Origin: Edolisoma coerulescens
Taxonomy: Eukaryota > Chordata > Aves > Passeriformes > Campephagidae
Assembly: GCA_013397115.1 (NCBI GenBank)
Contig: VWZW01004324.1
Location: 1,914,993 to 1,978,992 of the forward strand
Reading direction: 5' to 3'
Length of the DNA stretch: 64,000 nucleotides
Made by a program: the position numbers and the translations under genes. Below are positions 1 through 12,213 of this stretch, piece after piece (the stretch's first letter is position 1; each line of letters starts with the position of its first letter). Under the pieces are notes generated by a model. It was not told where the DNA came from. It saw only the letters and a list, made by a program, of their open reading frames with translations, and searched no databases.

Positions 1-260
1 CCCGCCGCGCCCCGGGCTGCACCACCACCCCCCAGAAAAAACAAACCAACACAAAACAAAACAAAACAAAACAAGAATATCCCGCCCAGTTGTTTTTTTT
101 TCCGGTCGTGTCTGATGAAGAGCGTTTCGCCAAGCAGAGTGTATGCGAACATCACAGTCCTCACGGAGCAAAGGCCCGCGAGAAAACTCGGACCATCTTC
201 TGTCCCGTGTCCTGTTGATAAAGGAAGGACGGTTTTACGCAGAGAGGGTGATAAAACAAG
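1..260. promoter_or_regulatory. CpG-rich segment, possible edge of a CpG island
   Basis: I count about 18 CpG dinucleotides in these 260 bases, including four in the first 16. Most of the rest of the window is strongly CpG-depleted, as usual for methylated vertebrate DNA. The first 35 bases are almost pure G/C with a CACCACC run. An ACAAA simple repeat follows, then a second CpG-rich stretch from about 80 to 250. This could be the inner edge of a promoter CpG island or first exon lying mostly to the left. A 67-codon open frame (143-346, +) crosses the segment but resembles nothing I know. A locally unmethylated or GC-biased patch without a promoter would look the same. Confidence 0.35.
43..74 (+). 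repeat. (ACAAA)n simple repeat
   Basis: About five ACAAA pentamers, clean from 51 to 74 and with one interruption before that. Confidence 0.85.
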
Positions 261-1429
261 AGCCGTGGCATAGGCATGGTGTAGATGCTTCACCTACTGA
301 CATTTCCAGGATGGGATATACATACCCTTGCTCAAAAATGGCTTAAAATACATTGTGCTATTTTTAAATGATATCCCCCTCTGTCTATAGCAAACCTTGC
401 TGCTGTAAATGGAAGTAACATGACCAGAGGCAGGCCTGAAAGGTGCAAGATCCAAATTACTCTAGTTACAACTAGTGTAAAATGTGATATGGGCACTTGT
501 CTGTTTAGGAATAGCATCAGTACCGCCAGACACACAATAAATGTCCTCAAAATTGTAAGAGCTGTTAAAGTTCAGATGGAGCTGGTAATAGGAGAAATAT
601 TTTGAAATTACTCCAGTACAGATAGGGTTGAAAATCATGATCCCATTCATGGTTGCAATAGAATCACAGGCAGAGCAATTAACTGTACTATCACGGAGGG
701 TTATGACTTAAAGTGGAGAGGAATAAGTAATAGGAGCAGATGGACTCTTAAAATACCCTGTGTTCACAAGAATGGAAAAACAGGAAAGGAAGACTGGGAG
801 AAATGTGCTATTGAAACAATACAGCCTTCAGAGGAAACAGCCTTTAAAATATTCTACAGGATTTCTCCAGGCTTATGCAGACTGTGAGTTCACTTTTTTG
901 TTGAGGAGCGAACTCTGAGGTGCACCAGCATGGCTCTTATGTGGCAGTTTTAGTGTAGATGAAAAAAAAGATATTTTACTCTGATTTCTTATGTTCAGCC
1001 CCAGCTAAAAAAGAACAGAGGCAAGGTGTGAAATCAGTAAGTATCAATTTCCAGTAAAAAGGCCATTTTGACAAAATAGCTGTTATACAGAAAGAATAAA
1101 TGCACAAGTATAACATTAAGGTGACAGCAGAGTCAAAGTGATTTTCTTGACATGGAAGGGTTTAATGATGAATAGGAAATGGGAGGGGACTGAGCTGGGA
1201 CCCTGGGTGGAATTTATGTGTGATGGCAGGGTGGGAACCTGTGAGAAGCAGAAATGAAAGCAAAACCTGAGAGAGAAGTGGAGATGGTGGGAAAAGCTCT
1301 CGCACCCCCTGTCTGGAAACCCCTGAGACATATCATAATGTGCTGTGTGCCTGTGCCACCTACTGCATGTTTTGTTTTCAGGAGACATCTGCAATTTCTT
1401 TTTCAGAGGACAATAAGCTGTCTATTAGT
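261..1429. other. Unique non-coding sequence
   Basis: AT-rich sequence with CpG falling quickly after 260. The longest frame is 92 codons on the minus strand (1116-1394), rich in H, F and S, with no domain. No gene or repeat is recognised until the CR1 copy. Confidence 0.6.
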
Positions 1430-1949
1430 TGTAGGGTCACCATGAACGCTATACTGGATCCAGCTCCGGGGCCCCCAAAATAAGAAGGACACGGACCTGC
1501 CAGAGCGAGTCCAGAGGAGGCCACGAAGATGATCAGAGGGCTGGAGCACCTCTGCTGTGAGGAAAGGCTGAAAGAGTTGTGGTTGTTCAGCCTGGAGAAG
1601 AGACCTTACAGCACCTTCCAGTAACTGACAAGGGCCTACAAGAAAGCAGGAGAGGGACTTTTGACAAGGGGATGTAGTGATAAGATGAGGGGAAATGGCT
1701 TTAAACTGCAAGAGAGTAGGTCTATGTTAGAGACCAGGAGGAAATTCTTCACTTTGAGGGTGGTGAGACACTGGAACAGGTTTCTCAGAGAAGCTGTAGC
1801 TGCCTTATCCCTAGAGGTGTTCAAGGTCAGATCGGATGGGCCTTTGAATAACTTGTTCTCGTGAAAGGTGTCCCTGCCCATGGCAGGGGATTGGAACTTA
1901 ATGATCCTTAAGGTCCCTTCCAACCCAAACCATTCCATGTGTCTATGAA
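1430..1949 (+). mobile_element. CR1 LINE, 5'-truncated 3' end
   Basis: A plus-strand CR1 copy. Recognisable blocks in order are the 'CCAGCTC..GGGGCCCCC' segment near 1458, 'GAGTCCAGAGGAGGCCACG' near 1507, 'GGCTTTAAACTG' near 1698, 'CACTGGAACAGG' near 1771, 'GTGTCCCTGCCCATGGCAGG' near 1868, and a closing CATTCCATGTGTCTATG that stands for the ATTCTATG octamers. The frame at 1661-1864 is the C-terminal tail of CR1 ORF2 (reverse-transcriptase protein), with RHWNR and LEVFK visible. Relative to the CR1 layout I know, a few dozen bases are missing near 1603 (CTGGAGAAGAGACC). It is dead: promoter, ORF1 and nearly all of ORF2 are absent. The 5' boundary is uncertain by about 25 bases. Confidence 0.95.
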
Positions 1950-2743
1950 CTCATAACTATCTTCAGAAACTTCTGCTGAAAGTTTCACTCGACCTCTCTA
2001 CAGCTTTGCAGGTTTCTGGCCTTCCACCAGTGAGAAACAGGAAAGGACTAACTAGACATTAATTAGTCTTGGAAAGTTCTAAGTCCTTGAATGAGTGATA
2101 TACCCAAACAAATGGGGTCAGTGCAATCAGAGCCACTAAAATAAGCTAGCACACTTTTGCTGGTAGCATCTGTGCAGAGAATCATGTCCCTACTGCTACC
2201 CCAAAAGACCCCAGTCCAAAAAGCAGAGACGTACTGCAGAGTCAAGGAGAATCAGATTTGCCCTATTACTATGAAAGCCGGAAAATAAATGAGTTACTTT
2301 TTCGTCTCTTTCAGCAGCTGTAATTTCTTTAACAATAGGAGGTGAGATATGTGTAGGCAGAAGCTGACAGTGTTTCTGCAAGCTGCACAGCACTGACTAA
2401 ATTAATAACATCTTCCTACCCCCCTCCTCCAGGCTCAGAGAGACTCATATGCTGTGCTAATGAGTACTTTCTCAGTGGACTTCCCCAGCACAGGGGAGAA
2501 AGGCAGACATCTGGGCCAGCCACTGTCCTTGTCTGTTTACCGTGGTGAAAAACAGAGACCAAAATACACCTCCTGTCAAAGATGGACAGGACCCACCACT
2601 GAAGTTTCCATCCAGCTAGCTCAGTAGAGCAGCCATGGTCCAGGGGTCTTCAGAATGATCATAAAGTGTGCAGAAAAAATCAGTAGGTTTTATGGCTGAT
2701 GTGTTTTCACTAAGTATGAATGAGAGAATCACAGCAGTATCAT
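1950..2743. other. Unique non-coding sequence
   Basis: No repeat family or gene-like frame recognised. Open frames reach only 60-65 codons on the minus strand. Confidence 0.6.
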
Positions 2744-2798
2744 GAAATAAAATAAAATAAAATCAAGTAAAATAAAATAAAATAAAATAAAGTAAAAT
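2744..2798 (+). repeat. (AAATA)n simple repeat
   Basis: About eleven A4T-type pentamers with interruptions at 2763-2768 (ATCAAG) and 2791 (AAGTAA). The imperfect structure suggests an old microsatellite. Confidence 0.9.
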
Positions 2799-3326
2799 AT
2801 GCTAGTTTTAAACCAGAGGTCGCACATATGACACATATCACATACTTAGGTCTTGTCTGCTGATGTCATCCTCACTCTGTGGATGTCCATCTTCAGGCAG
2901 AGATATCATGGGGTAACAAAGTGGTATCTAGCGTAATTTATTTATTTGACTCTCTCACCCTCTCATCTATGTGCCCTAAAGTGTTTGCAGCAAACATGGC
3001 ATCTTCTTCCTTGGCATCATGCCAGGCTGTGATCCTCACTATGGAAAAATTCAAGCTGTTTATAACCAACAGGAAAAGGGAAATGTAGAGAAGGAAACTG
3101 ATGAAAGCTGAATGGGGAGAGCGCTGAGTAAAGAAAGTGTTACATTGATACTAAATTACTCTCCCCAGAACTACACTGAGTACCACCTCCCTCACAGAAA
3201 TCCATGGAAGTCCCAGAAAAGTAAGTTTTATCATCAAGAGAATCAGGAGACAGCTTGAAGTGCTCCTCTGGCTTGGGCAAACCAAAGGAGATTCAAAATG
3301 ATACTTCCCATGGTCCTGAGTCAGGA
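2799..3326. other. Unique non-coding sequence
   Basis: Nothing recognised. A 69-codon plus frame (2879-3088) has no domain. Confidence 0.55.
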
Positions 3327-3356
3327 CTTTTCTTTCTTTCTTTTTTTTTTTTTTTT
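3327..3356 (+). repeat. (TTTC)n and poly-T tract
   Basis: Three TTTC units run into 17 Ts ending at 3356. Confidence 0.85.
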
Positions 3357-6117
3357 GATTGTTTGCACCAAGCATTTTAGATTTTAATTTTTCAATCTGA
3401 CAGTGGATATGAAATAGGACTTTTTTATTATTTGTGATAGCTAAAACCAAATATTTCAGATTTTTTTTAAACTGACTGCATATGAAAGCAAGTCTTCAGT
3501 GAAACAAAAGCACAAGCAGTTTTTAAAGGTGGTCTGGCACTAGACACAGATGTATTGGTATATATTTGTCTTGCTTTGTCCTATTGTCTGAGATCATGAA
3601 ATTGAAGAAGACATCAGATTAGAAGACAGTAACGTAACTAACATTTTTGAATACAGAGAATAAAATCGTTTGTATCAGCTTTGGTCTTTCCATGGTGTGC
3701 AGCCTTTACCTTTTTTGCTTTGGGGTAAAATTATCACAGATGTCAATTTAACTTTGTTTACAGACAGTTTGACTTTGCAGTTCATTCAAACCATCACTGT
3801 ACCTTTGGTATCAAATTTTAGTTTGTTTTCAAACAGGGCAGCCCTCGATTAGTTTATTCATAATTACATAAAATGGAATTATTTATCTGTGTATACAACT
3901 AACTTAAAATCACAAATAAACCTTTTTTTTTTTTAGCTAGCTATTTTTTTTGCTTAAATACACTACCTGTAAACTGATCTAAGTCCCATGGAAACAACGC
4001 CAAAAATACAAGCAGCTTGAATTAACCTTCCTACATGAGTTAGCACCTTTTGACATGGATAACTGGAAGGGACCTAGCTAACACCAGTAGCTTTGGCATT
4101 CCTTGATAGAAGAGAGTTTTGTTCAGCTGTGGATTAAGGGTGAATTACAGGAAATGTGCACAGATTTGAGTGTGTGATAAATCAGATGATTTTCAAGGTC
4201 CCTGTGAAAGATAAACAGTTATTTTTGAAAGGCTGGGTAATTTAAGTTTCTCTTCAAAAAGAAAAAGCAGAGCTGTTTCAGAACAATCGGTCCCAAAGGC
4301 CAGTCACACATTCTTGGGCTCTGCATTCTCTGAATTGTATGCTGCAGTTATCAGATTGTCAAGACATCCCAGCTCTGCTTGATTAAGCCCTCTTTAAAGT
4401 ATTAAGGTCATTTGCAACTACTTAATGATCCTTTTAGGTACCACCGCTGTCAAGCCCTGATCTTTAGAGCTGTAATGGGATCAGAGCCTCTTCCATTGCT
4501 CCAGCTCTACAGCATTGGCGCTCCCCTCAGACTGGAGCTGTCTGGACTCACTGTCAGCTGTGAGGCAGCAGGAATGACTTTTTCTGCCTCCCCACGCATG
4601 TGAAGCCACCTCCGTATTGCACCTGCAAGTGCAGAGAGTCCCCCTCCTCTTGGCACGACACCGAGGGGGTTTGCAGCATTGCAGCTGGAAAGGAGAGACG
4701 GTTTGAAAGTTATCATGCAGGTTTCTTATTAATGCTCAAGAAAGATAAATAAACCCTCCTGTAGCAATTTCCTTTCAGGTTTGGTATGAAAGCAGAGGAG
4801 CAAAGAGCTTGCTGTCACTCTTGCTGCACGTCCTGTGGGGGCACAGCTTCAGGAACATCTGAGTGCATCCGATATTATCTGGAGGAAGGAATGTGTCAGC
4901 TGACAGCAAGGCTGGAAACTATTGAAACAATTGTCAGCTGGACCATTCTTATTGCCATCTCTTGTCTCTTTGAGAATTAATATCCAACAATCCTGTCCCA
5001 TCTACAAACAGGTGAGAGTAAAGGACCCTTCCAGGAATTATGCAGCTGGCTGCTTTAGAGGTGAGGTATCTGATTGCTATCAAATTAACAGGTTCAGCCA
5101 CAGGAACACATTCCAAGAAAGAAAGTGGCCCTATTGAAGGAGAATGTCGGGAAAAGTAGATGTGTGTGGCCTTTAGAAAACACTGGAGATTGGAGGTGTT
5201 ACTGGCCTTGTTACAACTCATAGGTGGTTGGATCTAAGTCTGTGGGTAGCTGGAAAGGTATGTGCAATCTACTTATCTGAGCCAATGCAAAGTCCACGCT
5301 TTCTTCAAAGTTCAAGCTTCTGGTGAAGATCATCAGAGCTCCCTTTTCTGGCTCCATGTTGAGCAAGCTCAGAAATGCTCACAGGTTTTGCTTGTCTTGT
5401 TCAGCAGGCGAAATGATGATTTTCTTGTCGTCAACCCTTATATTGATCTTGGAGGTCCTGTTTGATTGTGACTTTATGGGAAGGAGGAAGATGAGCTTGT
5501 AGCAGTGCATTTGTAAGTATTTACAAGAAACATTCCTGACTTAACCATGTCTGTCCTCCATGGGTTTCTGTTTATCAAGTCATGTTTTCTTTGGACTGGT
5601 TTGTGGAAGAGAACAGTCATACTTAAGAATTATACTGGTGAATGATCACATTTGACGTCTGCAGTCAAGGACAAATCCTTTTCAGTTCTATCCCAATGAA
5701 GTTTACTTTCCAGCCACACTCAGCCAAAATGATGCTGATTCCAGCATTGAGAACTTTCTGAGAACAGCTCAGTGCATTCACCCTCTGCTCAACTCAGTGT
5801 GATGCTGACACCCTTCTCATGAGTAGCACCCTGCACAAAGCCTTTGAGAGTAGCTGCTCACCACCAAACCGAGTCCTTAAAAGACATCAGAGAGTTTCTA
5901 ACTCTTCACACCTAAAACCTTTCCATGCATTCAGTTACAGTCTTCTAATAGTGTTACCTGGCTGATAACCCTGACTTCTCTCCAGCTTTCTTATGCAGTG
6001 CAGTTAATTCTGAATCGATTTGGGCATAATGTGGCCAAGTGTAGCAAAAGTGTTGCCTTGGCTAGATCAGGTCTTTCACTTCCCGTATTCTGGGTCCTAA
6101 TTGTCTCAGGTCAGGTG
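3357..6117. other. Unique non-coding sequence
   Basis: Mostly AT-rich. It has a run of 12 Ts at 3923-3934 and a mildly GC-richer patch at about 4430-4720. Frames of 60-90 codons occur on both strands (for example 4949-5221, minus) without recognisable domains. Confidence 0.55.
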
Positions 6118-8224
6118 CCCATATATAAAGGACAGCACTGGGAAATGTGGGTTAAGCCACCAGTGATGGTCTTGTCAGCAAGCTTTGGACGTGCAATGTT
6201 ACAGCTCTGTGTTCCTCTAAGCTCTTTGTACGGCTCCTTTAGCATCACTTTGGTTACTTTTGGTGTAGTTTAGTTCAGCTTTCCAGCAATCAGAGTAAAT
6301 TCAGAACTGTTTAACTGCACTCAGGCTAGACATCTTTGGGAGATGAAGCTTTCTTATCTGTGGTGGCTGCTGCTGCATTTTGAAACGAGCATAAGAGAGG
6401 CAAATACATCCATGAACATTTGCTGCCAGTATGGATTTAAAAGCAAAACGCAGTCAGAGAGGCTACCGAAAAACTACTTCACTTGGCTGATAACTCAATT
6501 TGTTGATAAGAAAGAGGGAGTGTTTTGTCTCTCTGTATCAGATAAGTGACTTATCACTCCCTGCACTGTTGATGATGAACATGTTCATCTGGCAGATAGT
6601 GGCAATAAAGCTGCATCTCCCCTTTGCACTGCAAGACATATGCTGCATCAAATGAAATTAGGGGAAATAGATTTAAATAACTTCTTGGTAAATGCTTTTA
6701 AAATCAATTTATAATTAACCTGTGGAACCTCCTGCTGCATTTTATTAGAAAGGGAAATATCATGCTTGAAAATGGATGTTTCATGTAAGCAATAATATGG
6801 GGAGAAGAAAAGTGTAAAAAGAAGGGAGAAAGGACATCAGTGCTATGGGCTAGGATTGCCCAGTTTGAGAGGTGGTCTGTAATTGAAAGTGAGGCTTTCT
6901 TTTCTTCCTACACTATCCAAGTGTAGGTTGTTGGTAGGTATAGGTGTATTTCTGATCTGGTTGGCATTATTTTCATATTGTGCACATGGGACCCAATACA
7001 GAACTGGGGCCCATCTTTGCCAGGAGAGCAGGCATGTCTGGGATGGAGGAATCTCCTGTTACAGCTGTTTTCTGAGGTGTTTAAAGCACAGACAGAGCCT
7101 AAATGCACATATGCTTTTATCTGTGTTTTGTTTCCAAGGCTGGGGAGGCCTCAGCAAAGAGATGTCAGGATGCATTCCAGCACAATGTGTCTGGCTGCAG
7201 AGCCAGGTTGTCCTACAGGATCCCAGTGTGGGTGCAGAGCCACAGATTCCTTGATTTCCACTGCTGAGGGAGGTGAGGACAGAGAAAGCCTCTGTCTGTT
7301 GGTACTCACCAATGCAAATCAGTGCAGTGGGTTGTACCCACACATCTGCGTTGATCCACTCCTCAAGATTAAGTCTAAGCTTCAGGACACTTGTGTGCTA
7401 GTCCAGGCTTTGACCTTGTAGGAGGAATGCTGTTTCATTTGGCTTGTTTCTGCTTGCTTTGGTTAGGTTTGTGCATGGCAGAAACTGGGCTGAATCTCCA
7501 AAAATGGCTGTGCACAGTGTACTGATGGGCAATTCCAGGGGACTGCTGAGACCCAGCATATCAAACTCAGCTACTGGGGACTTGGAGCCACAATACCTAG
7601 CGTGGAAACCCCCAAAAATGATTCAGCCTTGCTACTAATTGTTTCCTCTGCAGGTAGTTTTTGTTTTATTTTCTTACTTCGTAAGATTCTTGGTGTTGCC
7701 TAAGTCCAGTCCTTCCTCCTACTGACATTCAGGCTCTGTCCCTTTCTCAAATGGGAGCAGAGGGTTGCAATTATGACTGAGTGGCAAGAAAAGCTTTGAT
7801 CAAAAATGGGCCCCACGAGGAGTGTGCTGAGGGATTAATGTAGAACTGACTTCATCAGCAGCTGAGAGTTCTGTGGAGGAGGAATTTAGGTGCTTCTTAC
7901 AGCCTCAACAATGCAAAGCAGCCGTCATCAACAAGGTGTTCCCCAGAGGATGCTAATCACTCTCCTCCCTCTTGATCAGCAATTGAGTGTCTCTCTTCTT
8001 TCTACTTATCACTTAGTCAGGGATGCCAGAGGTATTTCTCAGAAGATAAGAACATTATTTACACCCAGTCTTAGAAAGGAAAGAAGAGGTTGTCAGTGAG
8101 TTACAACCATTATTGTTCCTGTTATCATTTCCATCGGGAAGGCACTTCACCATGCTCAGACCCCATCTTGTGGGGACAAGTATGTTGTAGTGGCCGTGCT
8201 GCCTGCCTTGGCTCTGAAAGGGCT
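6118..8224. other. Unique non-coding sequence with overlapping chance frames
   Basis: TATATAAA at 6122-6129 matches a TATA box but has no supported transcript. 6640-6800 is AT-rich with several ATTA cores. At 6883-7421 frames of 123 and 147 codons (+) and 94 codons (-) overlap. Several frames being open at once argues for composition rather than coding, and none shows a domain. Confidence 0.5.
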
Positions 8225-8259
8225 GGGGGAGATGGGCGGCGGAGGTGGGGGAGGGAGGG
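8225..8259 (+). other. Candidate G-quadruplex motif
   Basis: G-runs at 8225-8229 (5), 8234-8236 (3), 8247-8251 (5), 8253-8255 (3) and 8257-8259 (3). One loop is 10 nt and the last two are single A. The last three runs are tightly packed. It sits in a G-rich patch from 8219 to 8265 with no linked gene. Confidence 0.5.
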
Positions 8260-11100
8260 CCAGAGGAACGAAGTACGCGGTCCTACACTGCATACAGATA
8301 TAGATCAAGGGAATCTGGGAAGACCCAGATTTTTCTCTCACCTATCGCGACCTGAGTGTTTGGGGAGTAGGGAGCATCTCTTCTCCCTGTTCACTTCCAT
8401 TAGGACTTATCTGCAGATCCAAACCATATTATCCACTGGATACAGGGTAACCCTCCTGTACCAATATAGTTCTGGTCCAGTTCTAGAGTAGATGTACCCT
8501 CCTCTTAGTGTCATGGGAAAGGGCACTGTGAGATGCATCTCACTTTTGGTGAGAAGAGAGATAAAAAATTAGAAAATGTACTTTAGGACCATCTAGCTCT
8601 GCTCTTTACTAAGGACTGGGTATTTTTTTCTTTTTTTCTTTATTTTTAAAATGGATAATTAAAAAATATACGAGTTAGAGTTGAGACTACTGTGTGCTTC
8701 AGAACACCAAGTTCTGTCTATACATGTGATGAGAAGGCTGGATAGGTACATATGCCAGCCCCCACAAACAATGTGCTAATATCTACGGCTACTACGTCAT
8801 TAGTGCTCTGATATTTCACCAGAAGGTATCTCTGCCTTCAGCTCGTATTCTTCTCAGCTTCCCTTGTTATTCTCTCTCCTAAACAGAAAATTATATTATG
8901 TCTATTAAGCCAAAGGCTGTGTGTGTGTGCTGTGGAATTTAGTCATGATACTGCTAATTGGAAGGTTCAAGGTCATTCTTACATCCTTACATTTACATGC
9001 TTGGTTGTTTTCTCCTGCACTGCAGTTAGTGTGAGAGTTGTTACACTCCCTCCCTCAGAGTCCCAGAAGCTGCTGTCTGCTAAACACTGAGTAGAAGGGG
9101 TTCTCGAGGAGTCCTGAAATGGGAAATCTCCTGGATTATTTTGTGTGATGAAGATTCCCAACTACCCTTAGCTTTTCTGTACATGGAAAATTGGATACCC
9201 CATTTGTAGGTCACTCAGTTAAAATGATACAGCATATGGAGTGCAGGTGTGTTACATGTCTGCAATATTATGGTTAATACCGATACCAAGCAACTTTAAA
9301 CCAGCCAGCCTCAGTACCTGGAGTCCCATGGCAGCTCAGAGCTTAGACAAAATTCACTTGCCTCGCTTTGTCCATACAGGTTTTACAGCCTCTTCTGAGA
9401 TCAGCAGCTGGTGGGGAAGGGCCTGTACCATAAGCTGGGTGGCTCTGAGATGTCTCAGGTACATCAGGTACATCAGTGTGTCACGGCATTACTGTGTGCA
9501 GTGCAGACCTACTCCTACTGCCAAAAGGCTTGGTGCTGCTGGAAACCTAAGGGAAGGATCTGGAGCAGGAAGAGGGGTGGTCTCCTTCAGGTGTGGACTG
9601 GTAGTTTGTCTGAACAACTTCTGTCCCTGGCACGGTTTTTATCCTCAGCAGAGCCGTTTGCTTGGCGATGCTGGTTGAAACTTACAGGTTTCCCTACACC
9701 ATCAAGGAGAAGCAGGGAGCAGGGTTTTGGTGGCCGCACAAAGGTGCTGGGAGAGGGCAGTGGTGAGGGCAGATTTCTCAGTGTCCCTTCCAGCTGCTTC
9801 GGGAACCTCAGGACCCCTTCAGACCTTCATAAGCACAGACGTTAGTGAGCACACCTGTGTCCCAGGCACAGCAGCGTGTAGGAGAGGCTGCACCATGGAA
9901 GCATGCACTGAGGAAGTTCAGACCTCAGCTTGCCTTCTAGCACCTGCTGGTGAGGTGGGCCACTGGAAGAAGAGCAGAAAAGACCCTCTTGTCTCCTCTG
10001 CCACCTCTCTTTGACCTTGCAGCTATTTCAGAGCCGGTGATACCAGAGTAACTATCTTGCTGCAAACTTAGACTTCTCTATCACACACATACATGAAACT
10101 CTGTAATAACTAGCTCATATATACATTCCTAAAGCGGCTACAGAGAGATTTGATGTTGCTTAACTCATCCACTATCACTGATCACTTTTTGTTACATCCT
10201 TGCCTGAAGGCAAAGACTTTGGTCAAGCTAGAAATGCTGGTAGTTTCTGAACAGCTTCAGTTACTGGACCAAATGACTATTCAGTGACTTAGAGTTGTGA
10301 AAGCAGGGAAAAAAAAATCACAGTGATTGTTTATTCAAGCAGAAGAGGGAATTCTGTGATGAGGAGTCACTGCTATGCTCTTGCTTTCAGCTGCTACGTG
10401 AGGAAGGGGTGACTCTTCACCAGGCTCTGGTGCTAGCTCAGCTCCTTGAACATGAGGCAAGCCCAGATGCAAACTTTGTGGCTTAGCCCCATGTTAATAC
10501 ATTCCCAAACACTAATTAAGAGTGGTGAATGAAGAGAGGAATGCAGGTTAATGTAGCATGCTGGCAGTTTTGAGACTGCCTGCCAAATGAAAGCTTTGGA
10601 GGTGATGAATAAGTAGAGGCCAGTAGCCTGCACACGAGTCAGCTGGAGGGTTTGGGCTGGTGTAAATGCTGCTTTCTCTGGAGGGAAGATGAAGAAAGAT
10701 TGTAGGGTACCAGTATGCAAAGGAGAGTGGGGAGGGAAAAGTTTGGGACAGGAAGAATAGATAGTCTTCCTGAGGATGAATGTTGGAGACCCTCATTTCC
10801 TTAGGCAGAGTAAACAAAAGAGGAAATAAGATGGAAGTGCAGGTAGCTGGGAACTCAGAGACGTGCCTGGAGGTGGTTGCAAGCTCTGCAAGAACAGCGA
10901 TGTCATTGTGGGTTCCAGTTTTGATGGGGAGTTAGAGGGGCTCTTAAACTCCCAGTCTCTACGCTGGATTTCCTCTCCCTGAGCAATCCCCTTTGCAGAG
11001 CAAGCCCTGTAGACAAGGCTGCGTTCCATTTTCACCTACGAGCTCCTGATGTTGGGGTCAAATAGGCGGTGGGAGAAGAGCTTTCACTCAGTAATGGGCC
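8260..11100. other. Unique non-coding sequence with minor simple repeats
   Basis: Includes a T-rich stretch at 8620-8648, (TG)6 at 8918-8929, and a short period-10 tandem repeat (CAGGTACAT) at 9456-9476. Overlapping plus frames of 145, 144 and 95 codons at 9241-10014 lie in a GC-richer patch. They occupy different frames over the same bases and match nothing I know. Confidence 0.5.
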
Positions 11101-12045
11101 ACTCTGTGATTCCTGCAGAAGGAGTGATGCAGGACTGACCTCGGCAAGCAGGTAAGGGTTTTTTGCTGAGCAGTGAGTCAAGAGCTCTGTGAGCTAAAAG
11201 CCAACAGTTTTCCTCTTCAGTCCAGCAGGTTTGTGGTGCCGTTACTGAGAAATCATAACCAGCTTCATGGCATGAAAATGTACTGCTGGGCAGTTACTCT
11301 CCATGGAATCTCCTCTCTCCTCCATTCCTCTTTCTACTGGATGCAATGTTCCTTGCTTTTTAGGTGGATTGAATGGAAGGTTGAAGGACAGCAAAGCAGT
11401 GCAAAGAACAGATATTTGGAAGAAGGAGAGAACATGAGGCAACATTGCTATAAAAGCGGGAAGGAAAGCAGATCAACTTCAGTGTAAAATATTTACAGTA
11501 AAGCTGTTGACTTGGAATTTTCTCTCAAATTCCTTCCTCAAACCAGGCTTTTGAAAGGTTTGCTAAAGCTCACAAGCCTTAGGGGCAGGTCTGTCGTGTT
11601 CAATTTCTACAGGCTTGTTTTCAGCACCTCTGGTGCAATTTTCAGATTGTTGCAACACTTTCTGGACCAAATGCAAAGGCCTCTATGTCCCACCAAGTAC
11701 CTGCTTGTCTTCTTGCTGTCTGTGCTCCCACAGCATCGATACCTGAAATTGTGTTGCAGAGGTTGGAGAAGGGATTGTATAGACTGCAAATGGTCCAAAC
11801 AAATTTTTTTATCTCTTACAATGAAGTACATTTTGGGATTTTTTCCTCCTGTCCTACTTTTATGAGTTGAATTTATGAGTTGAGTAGGGAAGTTTACATC
11901 AGAAAGGGCTGCCTGAATTAATCTAGTACTCCCCAAACCTCTGTATTGTTTTTCCACACAGGTACTCCCATCTTGGCTTTGGAGGGTGAGGGTTGAAATG
12001 TCTCAGGACTCAGCTATGTCTATTTTTTCCTCCCCTTATGGTTTC
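11101..12045. other. Unique non-coding sequence
   Basis: Contains TATAAAA at 11449-11455 followed by GCGGG, a good TATA-box match with no supporting transcript, and a short period-13 duplication (TTTATGAGTTGA) at about 11859-11884. Overlapping frames of 104-117 codons occur on both strands with no domain. Confidence 0.5.
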
Positions 12046-12213
12046 TCATAGAATTATAGAATAGTTTGAATTGGAAGGGGCTTTAAAGATCATCTAGTTC
12101 CAATCCCCCTGCCATGGGCAGGGATGCCACCAACTGTGGCCAGGTTGCTCAGGGCTCCAGTGGGGCATCCACAACTTCTTTGGACAACCTGTTCCAGTGC
12201 CTCACCACCCTCA
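12046..12213 (-). mobile_element. CR1 LINE 3' end, short
   Basis: Read on the minus strand this is the last ~170 bases of a CR1 copy. The plus strand shows CATAGAATTATAGAATAG at the left (octamer tail), then TTGGAAGGGGCTTTAAAGATC, CCTGCCATGGGCAGGGATGCC, and CCTGTTCCAGTGCCTCACCA at the right. Homology fades after 12213. It is non-coding and severely 5'-truncated. Confidence 0.95.

Noticed and set aside
6122..6129. TATATAAA as a real promoter
   Set aside because: Single motif with no CpG enrichment, initiator context or downstream gene.
6978..7421. 147-codon plus-strand open frame, the longest in the window
   Set aside because: Overlaps a second plus frame and a minus frame; no known domain or conservation evidence.
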